The position numbers were made by a program, and so were the translations under genes. From Duodenibacillus massiliensis (GTDB lineage Bacteria > Pseudomonadota > Gammaproteobacteria > Burkholderiales > Burkholderiaceae_F): a stretch of DNA of 44,941 bases. Numbering within the stretch: the first letter of the stretch is position 1; the number at the start of each line of letters is the position of its first letter. The DNA is taken from positions 9,564-54,504 of the forward strand of contig NZ_LT635858.1 of NCBI RefSeq assembly GCF_900128485.1, in the 5' to 3' direction. The notes under the pieces were generated by a model, which saw only the letters and a list, made by a program, of their open reading frames with translations, had not been told where the DNA came from and did no database searches. This document shows, piece after piece, positions 16,897 through 23,279 of this stretch.

Positions 16897-18239
16897 TTGG
16901 CGTCTCCTTTCTTGACAAGAGTTTCGATGTAGGCGGCCATGGCTTCACGCTCCGCTTCGGGGAGCGGAACCGCGGGCATGTAGACCGTGTGGCCGCGATG
17001 CAGGCCTGCGCCCAGATAGTCGGCGATGAAGCGCCGGTCTGCATCGGACGGGAAGAAGCGCTCAAGCGGCCGAATGCCCGTGGAGGTGAGCGAATGACAG
17101 TTGCTGCAAAGCGTGAGCGCAAGCACGCGGCCGGCTGCGACCTCGTTTTCAGGCGTCACCCTGCGAAGGCTTTCCGGTACGAACGGATGCTGAGCGAGAA
17201 TGCCCTTCTCCGCCATGCGCGGCAGTTCGCTTTTGATGCCAAGAGCCGGAACATCGCGACCGATGATCTGATTGCCGTAGACATACTGGCCGGCCACCCA
17301 CGGCTTGCGGATGATTTCGCGAGCCGTCTCCTCAGGCGCAAGACCGAGGACGAGAATGACGATCGTCATGACGCCGGCCAGCCACGGACGCAGAACCGCG
17401 GGCTTCCAGGCGGTGATGATGAAGTACGCGGCGGAGACGGCCACCGAAGCCGCCATCATGAGGCCGAACTGCTCGGGCAGGCGCGTGGCCGCCAAATCAT
17501 GCGCCTCGGCCGGAATCGTGGACAGATACCAGTTGAAGGCTAGACAGCCGAAGAACGTGCCGATGAGGCCGGCAGCTGAAAGAATGCGCACGATCGCCCT
17601 GCGATCGTCCGCATCGCGGATGCGCCCGGCCACCATGCCGCCGACGACGCCGGTGATGGTGAGCATGAACATGAAGCGCGCGGCCACCTGAGCAAAGGTG
17701 TTTTCGCCGAAGAAGGCATTGAGCACGCCGCCCGTCTGATGCCAGTCGGCCTGACCCGGCCACAGCATGAAGGAGAGAATGCCCGCAATCACAAGCAGCG
17801 TTGCGACGGACGAGAGCCCGAAGATCGTCGCAATCCGCGTATGGGTCTTCGGATCTACGCGGCCGGCCAGATAGACAAGCAGATAGACGCCGACGACCTC
17901 AATGAGGAAGAACACCCATTCGCTCGCCCAGAGCCAGACGAAGCTGTGAATGAGAGCGGAAATGCCGCGCGGGCTCGCAACCGTTGCGGCAAACCAAATG
18001 CCGGGACCCGTGATGGAACCCAGCACGTAGCTGAAGATGAGAAGAAAGAGACCGTAGCGGCGAATGAAGCTGAGATAAACGGGCCGGTCCTTGCGAACGG
18101 CATAATTGGCCAGCCACGCAAACAAGATGCCGCCGCCAACTGAGGCGTGAGAGAAGAGAACGTGAATCGTGGCAATGATGCCGATGATCCAGCCGCTTCC
18201 GACACCCGGTTCAAACCAGGTCGGATAGAGTCCGAGCAT
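16893..18239 (-). CDS. CydA-like membrane cytochrome fused to a C-terminal cytochrome c domain
   Basis: The product is 448 residues from ATG 18239, chosen because AGGAG lies 6 nt upstream; a longer frame to 18332 has no ribosome site. Residues ~1-320 form about nine membrane segments resembling cytochrome bd quinol oxidase subunit I: IHVLFSHASVGGGILFAW recalls the first heme His region, SEWVFFLIEVVGVYLLVY the acidic membrane helix, and GPGIWFAATVASP the adjoining loop. A soluble tail carries one heme c site, CSNCH at 378-382, and a likely Met ligand in VYMPAVPL. Ordinary CydA has no c heme. It probably moves electrons between quinol/quinone and periplasmic cytochromes; direction and acceptor are unknown. 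It is the first gene of the five-gene operon. Confidence 0.75.
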   Translation of the reverse strand: MLGLYPTWFEPGVGSGWIIGIIATIHVLFSHASVGGGILFAWLANYAVRKDRPVYLSFIRRYGLFLLIFSYVLGSITGPGIWFAATVASPRGISALIHSFVWLWASEWVFFLIEVVGVYLLVYLAGRVDPKTHTRIATIFGLSSVATLLVIAGILSFMLWPGQADWHQTGGVLNAFFGENTFAQVAARFMFMLTITGVVGGMVAGRIRDADDRRAIVRILSAAGLIGTFFGCLAFNWYLSTIPAEAHDLAATRLPEQFGLMMAASVAVSAAYFIITAWKPAVLRPWLAGVMTIVILVLGLAPEETAREIIRKPWVAGQYVYGNQIIGRDVPALGIKSELPRMAEKGILAQHPFVPESLRRVTPENEVAAGRVLALTLCSNCHSLTSTGIRPLERFFPSDADRRFIADYLGAGLHRGHTVYMPAVPLPEAEREAMAAYIETLVKKGDAK

Positions 18240-18405
18240 ATATTGCTCCTGAAGAAACGTTTGAAAGACTTTTAAGGTCGCGCTCATTCCAAACTTATCG
18301 CGAATGAGAGCAACTCCTAATTTTTCCATCAAGCGATCTTCGAATGCATTTCGGGTTTATCCGTATGCACGTCATTTAGCCTACATCAGCCGGTCTTCTT
18401 TCAAA
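18240..18405. other. Upstream region of the cytochrome operon
   Basis: This stretch must contain the operon's leader and possibly its promoter. I see no strong -35/-10 pair, FNR-like palindrome or other operator I would defend. An in-frame extension of the CydA-like gene (to 18332) runs through it but has no ribosome site. Confidence 0.35.
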
Positions 18406-18587
18406 TAATTGTCTTCGCCTGCACCGCTGTCTGTTTTAGCTGTTTGTAGACGAGTCTGAACAACAAATTGCTCCTAAAGACGTAGTCGTCTAATCCTAAT
18501 TGTCTTCGCCTGCACCGCTGTCTGTTTTAGCTGTTTGTAGACGAGCCTGAACAACAAATTGCTCCTAAAGACGTAGTCGTCCAATCC
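18406..18587 (+). repeat. 91-bp tandem direct duplication
   Basis: Units 18406-18496 and 18497-18587 begin TAATTGTCTTCGCC and differ at only two positions (AGTCTG/AGCCTG and GTCTAAT/GTCCAAT). The near-identity implies a recent duplication. It lies between the cytochrome operon and repeat B, upstream of the operon's first gene, so it could duplicate a promoter or operator. Confidence 0.9.
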
Positions 18588-18637
18588 TTTTGGATATCGA
18601 AAAAACAAAGGGATATAAGATTTCCCTATTGAAGCTT

Positions 18638-18712
18638 TAGCCTGCCTTTTGCACCAGCTTGATTTTTCAAAAAGGCAGGCTGGTGCAAGATCAAAAATCG
18701 AGAAAATTCTGG
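18638..18712 (-). repeat. Flanking repeat B, with interlocked complementary arms
   Basis: This is the inverted partner of 13031-13106. Read on the minus strand it contains arm a TTGCACCAGC, arm b GCCTGCCTTTT, a short spacer, arm a' GCTGGTGCAA and arm b' AAAAGGCAGGC. All arms match perfectly, in the order a-b-a'-b'. Two alternative hairpins, or an H-type pseudoknot if transcribed, are possible. Its outer end abuts the terminal inverted repeat of the ISL3-type element. Confidence 0.85.
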
Positions 18713-18741
18713 CTCTTCGTGCATAGTTATGGGTAAAAAAA

Positions 18742-19014
18742 TCAAGCAACCACACCGGAAGGCTGTTGTTTAGCGGGCTTTCCGGAGACAGCATGGTTTG
18801 GCAAAGGGATCACCAAATTTGAGCAGCATAAAAGCACCATTGCCTTGAGATTTTCAACATTACGAAACCGGCACCGGCAACGGTATCCCCGGGTGGCGTG
18901 AACCTGGACCACTGCAGATTTTGTACCGTCAGTTTCGTGGAAGAATTCGATGTCCTCGACGACGGTGCCTTTGACATTGAGAAGATGCTTGAATAAAGTG
19001 GTGTCCCGAGCCAT
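18742..19014 (-). pseudogene. ISL3 transposase relic: N-terminus fused in frame to C-terminus
   Basis: Residues ~1-53 match the ISL3 transposase N-terminus (MARDTTLFKHLLNVKGTVVED and the start of the zinc-binding segment, YRCRCRF). The next residues, FRNVENLKAMVLL, resemble the very C-terminal part of ISL3 transposases (a GFRN-type motif near the end). The catalytic core between them is missing, yet the frame stays open to a stop at 18742. The start at 19014 is chosen by homology. The 90-residue product could at most bind DNA or other subunits. Confidence 0.65.
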
Positions 19015-19138
19015 TCCGGTCCTTATTTTGTGAGTGTCGACAGCCACAACTTTAAAGACTGTGAATGGCTTTTTTGTTAATGAAATCTGAAGAAAGGCCG
19101 GCAGTCGTGCTGCTCGCCCTGCCTATTCGGCGGCCGTT

Positions 19139-19202
19139 ACGGAGAGAGCCCCCGGTAATCGCGCAGGTATGCAGCGTAGCGAGTACCGGGGGCTCTCTCC
19201 GT
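19139..19202. repeat. 19-bp perfect inverted repeat (long hairpin)
   Basis: ACGGAGAGAGCCCCCGGTA (19139-19157) is exactly complementary to 19184-19202, leaving a 26-nt loop. It lies inside the ISL3-type remnant, upstream of the transposase relic, and is not followed by a T run on either strand. It may insulate the element from outside transcription or be a remnant of another small element. Confidence 0.8.
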
Positions 19203-19381
19203 ATTTGTTAACAGGCTCTCGTTGCCCATAATCGGGGGACTAACTACCCACACATATGCCCGAAGAATCATTTTCGCGCGCATTTGTGTAAAAGCCACCC
19301 CGTCCTCCAACACTTTCCCCGTCCGGCTCTTTGAGTCACCGTCGGGAAAAGCGGCTTTACGCGCTTTGAGTGCAACTGACG

Positions 19382-19888
19382 TTATTTCACGTCAGCCTCC
19401 CGACCTTCCTTAATCGCCTGGTTTTTCGCGCGGATGCGCTCCACCATGGCGCGCTCGGCATCAATCTTTGTGTCCACAAAATCCTTGGCACGCTTGGCGG
19501 TTTCATTGTTGATCGCTGCGTCAGCGCCCACTGCGGCACGCTTTTTCTCCACGTCAAGGCGCAAAAGCTCCATCTCAAGCGCCGCCTTTTCATCGGCTCG
19601 CTTTTCAGCCTTCGCGGCCTTACGGACACGTTCCTTCGCGGCAGCACGCGCCGCGGCATCCTTTTTCGCCTGAGCGGCGGCCGCAGCCTTTGCGCGCGCC
19701 TGAAGTTCGGCCTGAGCCGCAGCCTGCACTTCCTGATAGTTCTGTTTAACAGCCTGAATCTGCGCGTCCACCGGGGAAATGCCCGAAGGCACATAGTCGG
19801 GCGGCACGCTGCCCGCGGTCTGTGCAAGCACCACTGAGGCCGCCAGAACGGAGAGCGCGGCCGAGCATACCTTCACCATTACTTTCAT
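19382..19888 (-). CDS. Exported alanine-rich coiled-coil protein, possibly DUF5384-like
   Basis: The product is 168 residues from ATG 19888, which sits 8 nt after GAGG; nearer ATG and GTG codons are too close to that site. A signal peptide (MKVMVKVCSAALSVLAASVVLA) is followed by a short Pro-rich segment. A long Ala/Lys/Arg/Glu-rich helix (residues ~50-160) then forms a coiled coil. Such small periplasmic proteins often sit near the envelope. Resemblance to the DUF5384 family is an impression from layout (signal, QIQAVKQNYQ start, coiled coil), not proven. A lipoprotein gene ends 19 nt upstream, so the two form an envelope operon. Confidence 0.7.
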   Translation of the reverse strand: MKVMVKVCSAALSVLAASVVLAQTAGSVPPDYVPSGISPVDAQIQAVKQNYQEVQAAAQAELQARAKAAAAAQAKKDAAARAAAKERVRKAAKAEKRADEKAALEMELLRLDVEKKRAAVGADAAINNETAKRAKDFVDTKIDAERAMVERIRAKNQAIKEGREADVK

Positions 19889-19906
19889 CGTCATCACCTC
19901 AAACCG

Positions 19907-20425
19907 TTACTTTCTCGGACAGCCGTAGGGGTTATTGGGCTGAATACGGGTTTCGTTGGGCGAGGGCGACACCATGATGGCCGTCCCGGTCTTAAATTCG
20001 CAGACCTGGCCTACCTGGGCGGAATTAAACATGCGGTTGCCGTCACGGAAGGTGATCTGCACGCCGTTGACGAGTTCCTGACGGCCGCCGCCCGCGGCCT
20101 GGCCGGCTAAGCCGCCGATTGCGCCGCCCGCAAGGCCGCCCGCGATCTTATTTGACGTGGAGTGGCTGCCCTGATTGGCGATCACGGCGCCGGCGATCGC
20201 CCCGAGAAGCATGCCGACATTACGGGCATCCGTGCGGTTGTCGCTGTTGGTGACGGCAACACGCGCCGGAACCACCGCGATGATTTCAACGGTCTTTACT
20301 TCCTGCGCCTGATTGACCATCGGAGCCGTATAAACGTCTGAGCGGTAAAGCGAACCGTCCGAAGCACAACCCGTTGCAAGCGCGGCACTCGCAAGCATCG
20401 CGGGCAAGAGAAGTTTCTTTGTCAT
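19907..20425 (-). CDS. Outer-membrane lipoprotein with glycine-zipper segment, SlyB/Pcp-like
   Basis: Starting at 20425 (GAGG 8 nt upstream) the 172-residue product opens with a lipoprotein signal, MTKKLLLPAMLASAALATGC, with the lipobox Cys at residue 20. A glycine-zipper region follows (GMLLGAIAGAVIANQG and KIAGGLAGGAIGGLAGQAAGGG). The C-terminal domain contains VQITFRDGNRMFNSAQVGQVCEF. This layout is that of the SlyB/Pcp 17-kDa antigen family, lipoproteins anchored in the outer membrane that help maintain envelope integrity. A longer frame to 20464 would spoil the signal peptide. It heads a two-gene unit with the coiled-coil protein. Confidence 0.88.
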   Translation of the reverse strand: MTKKLLLPAMLASAALATGCASDGSLYRSDVYTAPMVNQAQEVKTVEIIAVVPARVAVTNSDNRTDARNVGMLLGAIAGAVIANQGSHSTSNKIAGGLAGGAIGGLAGQAAGGGRQELVNGVQITFRDGNRMFNSAQVGQVCEFKTGTAIMVSPSPNETRIQPNNPYGCPRK

Positions 20426-20619
20426 TTTTATTTCCTCTTTTTGGGGCCGCTCCCCTGAAGGCAAAGCGGCCGGGCCGGAGTAAAACTCGCAGCCGGATTC
20501 ATGGTTTTGGAAATAATGTACCGCATTTGCGCGCAGAGGACACGGTTAAAGCCCAGGCATTAACACTGCGCAACAAATCTTTGCACTGCCGTGTCGTTTT
20601 TTAGCCGCAGTGCGCCGGG

Positions 20620-22113
20620 TTACCGGAAAAAGACCGTGGCGAGTCCGAGGAAAATCAGAAAGCCCCCGGAGTCGGTGGTAAATGTGAGAAGGACCGAACC
20701 GCCCATCGCAGGATCCCGCCCGCAGGCTTTCAGTATCAGAGGCACCGCCAGGCCCACGGCCGCCCCCACGATGATGTTTAAAAGCATCGCAAGGAACATC
20801 ACAAACCCGAGGAGCATCCCCTGAGAGCTGTTGAAGTAAAGTCCCCAGGCACAAAGTCCTGCGATGGCGCCCCACAAGAGGCCGTTGATGAGCGCCACAA
20901 CAAGTTCTTTTTTCAGGAGGTCAAAGCGGTTGGCGTCGGTGACCTGGCCCATTGCCATTGAGCGCACCAAAAGCGTGAGCGTCTGGTTACCGGAGTTGCC
21001 GGCCATACCGGCCACAACCGGCATCAGAGCGGCAAGCGCCACCACACGCTCAATCGTGCCGTCAAAGGCCGTAATCACGCGGGACGCGAAAAAGGCCGTG
21101 CAGAGGTTGACGCCCAACCACACCCAGCGACTCTTGGCGGCATCCCAGACACTGCCGAAAATATCCTGATCATCATCAAGACCCACCGCCGCGTATGCGT
21201 CTTCATCGCTTTCTTCACGGATGACGTCAACGACTTCGTTCACGGTAAGACGCCCTACGAGACGCCCGGACTCATCCACGACCGGCGCGCTCACCAGGTC
21301 ATAACGTTCGAAGGCCTGTGCGGCGTCTCCTGCGTCATCCAGAGGGTTTAAGGCGAGAATATCGGTGCGCATGAGGCTTGAAACCGAAGCCTCAGGCTCG
21401 TGCACAAGAATCTGGCTTACCGCTAAAGACCCCTTGAGTTTTCCCTGACGGTCAACCACAAAGACCTGGTCGGTATGGTCCGGCAACGAATCAAAGCGAC
21501 GCAGAAACCGCAGCACAATCTCAAGCGTCACCTCTTCGCGGATGGAGAGCATCTCAAAGTCCATGCGCGCACCGACGCTCTCCTCGGGGTAACTCATCGC
21601 GGCGCGCAGCTGTGCTCGCTCTTCGTGCGAGAGCCCTTCCTGCACTTCCGCGACAACGTCAGGCGGCAGGTCTTCCACGAGGTCGGCGATTTCGTCGGTA
21701 TCGAGCGTTTCAACCGCATCAACGAGTTCATCGCGGTTCATCGCCTCGATGAGGGTCTCGCGCACGCCGTCATTGACTTCAACGAGAATATCGCCTTCAC
21801 GGTCACCGTCAACCAGCTGCCAGACGGCGAGGCGGTCATCCTGCGGGAGCGCTTCAAGCACGTAGGCGATGTCAGCCGGATGCAGGTCCGCGAGGACCTC
21901 CTTTAAGGCTTTCTTTGCTGTTTCCCCCAGGGGCGTCGCGTCCCCCCTGACGTCAGACGCAGGAACTTTCTCGCCGCTTTCGTCCTGCTCGTCAAAGATC
22001 TGGGAGATCCGCTCCAGAGCCCGGCTTGCTTCATCCGGGTCTCGCGCCGGCGCTTCGTCCTCACTGCGGGACTGCTGTGCAAGCCGCATCTTTTCAGAGT
22101 CGCTTTCTGCCAT
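20620..22113 (-). CDS. mgtE: Magnesium transporter MgtE
   Basis: The 497-residue protein is a Mg2+ channel of the MgtE family. After an acidic N-terminal tail come the MgtE-N superhelical domain (LADLHPADIAYVLEALPQDDRL, DLPPDVVAEV) and a tandem CBS pair (MRTDILALNPLDDAGDAAQAF, LVGRLTVNEVVDVI). Five C-terminal membrane helices include the pore signature GMAGNSGNQTLTLLVRS and end in TTDSGGFLIFLGLATVFF. The start at 22113 is preferred (AGGA 10 nt upstream and conserved beginning); the frame upstream to 22248 looks non-coding. No magnesium riboswitch is recognisable. It appears monocistronic. Confidence 0.96.
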   Translation of the reverse strand: MAESDSEKMRLAQQSRSEDEAPARDPDEASRALERISQIFDEQDESGEKVPASDVRGDATPLGETAKKALKEVLADLHPADIAYVLEALPQDDRLAVWQLVDGDREGDILVEVNDGVRETLIEAMNRDELVDAVETLDTDEIADLVEDLPPDVVAEVQEGLSHEERAQLRAAMSYPEESVGARMDFEMLSIREEVTLEIVLRFLRRFDSLPDHTDQVFVVDRQGKLKGSLAVSQILVHEPEASVSSLMRTDILALNPLDDAGDAAQAFERYDLVSAPVVDESGRLVGRLTVNEVVDVIREESDEDAYAAVGLDDDQDIFGSVWDAAKSRWVWLGVNLCTAFFASRVITAFDGTIERVVALAALMPVVAGMAGNSGNQTLTLLVRSMAMGQVTDANRFDLLKKELVVALINGLLWGAIAGLCAWGLYFNSSQGMLLGFVMFLAMLLNIIVGAAVGLAVPLILKACGRDPAMGGSVLLTFTTDSGGFLIFLGLATVFFR

Positions 22114-22314
22114 CGCCAAACGTCCTGCCGGAGGATGAATAAAAAAAGGAGAAGCCGCGTCACCGTCACAAAGGAGGCACGGCAAGACAAACCCGCCGCA
22201 GATACGAAAGGTTGCGGCGCGGTTAAACCGCAGGCATTGTAACCACAAAAACCGCGGCTGAGGAGGTGTGTTTTTCCTCCCGCATGCCCCCTCATATCGG
22301 GGTTTACAGACAGC

Positions 22315-22342
22315 AAAAAGCCGGCTTCCAAAGAAACCGGCT
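22315..22342 (-). terminator. Intrinsic terminator after aroE
   Basis: On the minus strand AGCCGGTTTCTTTGGAAGCC-GGCT folds into a 6-8 bp stem and is followed by TTTTT, 25 nt beyond the aroE stop. It separates the mpl-aroE operon from mgtE. Confidence 0.82.
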
Positions 22343-22367
22343 CTTTGTCGGAAAACCGCCTCAGGCC

Positions 22368-23180
22368 TTAGCCGTGCAGCGCCTTTCTGAGCGTTTCGTA
22401 CACGCCCTTCGTTTCAGGCATCTTACCGTGCCAGACACGGAAGGATTCCGCAGCCTGTTCAACGAGCATTCCGAGGCCGTCCTCGACGCGCTTCACACCG
22501 GACTCAGCCGCAAGACGCATAAAGGGCGTGGGCTCGGCCGCGTAAAAGAGGTCGTAGGCCAAAGCGCAGTTTTTAAAGGCCGTGTTGGGAACGGCGGGCG
22601 CGGCGTCAGATAGCCCCGCACTCGTGCAGTTCACCACGAGGTCAAAGCCCCCTGCTGCGGTTTCCGTGAAAAGAAGGGGCTTCACGCCGAATTCCTTCAC
22701 AAGATCATCAACGCGCGAAGGCGTTCTGTTGGCCACGCAAAGCGACGCGCAGCCCTTGTCCTTTAACACGGCAAGCAGACCGCGGGCAGCGCCGCCGGCG
22801 CCGAGAATCAAAACCCGGGCGCCCTTAAGGGCAAAGCCGCAGCGCTTTTCAACGTCGGCAACAAAGCCCGCGCCGTCGGTGTTGTCACCCACAGGGCGGT
22901 CATCGTAAAAGCTGATGGTGTTGACGGCGCGTGCCGCGCGGGCACGGTCGGAAAGCACCTCGCAGTAGTCTGCGGCATCAAGCTTAAAAGGCACCGTCAC
23001 GTTGATGCCCGCGGGCTTTTCCTTAAGGCACAACGCCCCCATGCCTTCGGCGAAACGGTTGTCTTCAAAAGCGCGCGCCTCATACGTCATTTCGATGCCG
23101 AACTGTTGGGCAAAAGCCTTGTGAATGGCAGGCGACAACGAATGACTGACGGGATTTCCAACGACAAAATAGCGGTTCAT
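22368..23180 (-). CDS. aroE: Shikimate dehydrogenase AroE
   Basis: This NADPH-dependent enzyme reduces 3-dehydroshikimate to shikimate in aromatic amino acid synthesis. The 270-residue product shows the substrate motif SHSLSP, NVTVPFK with the catalytic Lys, and DNTDGAGF with the catalytic Asp. The cofactor loop is GAGGAARG, and NCTSAGL completes the family pattern. The start at 23180 is chosen because homologues begin at MNRYFVVGNPVSHS. It is the last gene of the apparent mpl-yqiA-RNB-aroE run, 99 nt after the exonuclease gene. Confidence 0.97.
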   Translation of the reverse strand: MNRYFVVGNPVSHSLSPAIHKAFAQQFGIEMTYEARAFEDNRFAEGMGALCLKEKPAGINVTVPFKLDAADYCEVLSDRARAARAVNTISFYDDRPVGDNTDGAGFVADVEKRCGFALKGARVLILGAGGAARGLLAVLKDKGCASLCVANRTPSRVDDLVKEFGVKPLLFTETAAGGFDLVVNCTSAGLSDAAPAVPNTAFKNCALAYDLFYAAEPTPFMRLAAESGVKRVEDGLGMLVEQAAESFRVWHGKMPETKGVYETLRKALHG

Positions 23181-23279
23181 ACGCCCTATCCTTTGCTGTC
23201 CGCGGATCCTCGTAAAGCAGCGGTTCTCCGCGTTCAGCCTTCTATTAACAGATGTTCGCGCCGACTGTGTCGACACACC

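Larger units (their letters stand above)
18711..19269 (-). mobile_element. Internally deleted ISL3-family element (MITE-like, ~560 bp)
   Basis: The ends are imperfect terminal inverted repeats: GGCTCTTCGTGCATAGTTAT at 18711 reading right, and GATTCTTCGGGCATATGTGT at 19269 reading left, agreeing at about 20 of 26 positions. They have the GG-TCTTC start typical of ISL3 elements. Inside is only a 90-codon transposase relic instead of a ~400-codon gene. The 8-bp flanks do not match, so no target duplication is evident, suggesting later rearrangement. Confidence 0.7.

Noticed and set aside
18240-18332. N-terminal extension of the CydA-like protein
   Set aside because: The extension begins at a TTG without a ribosome site, whereas the ATG at 18239 has AGGAG at ideal spacing and starts just before the conserved membrane region.
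18703-19277. 8-bp target duplication around the ISL3-type remnant
   Set aside because: The flanking octamers AAAATTCT and ATTTTCGC do not match, so a simple insertion cannot be claimed.
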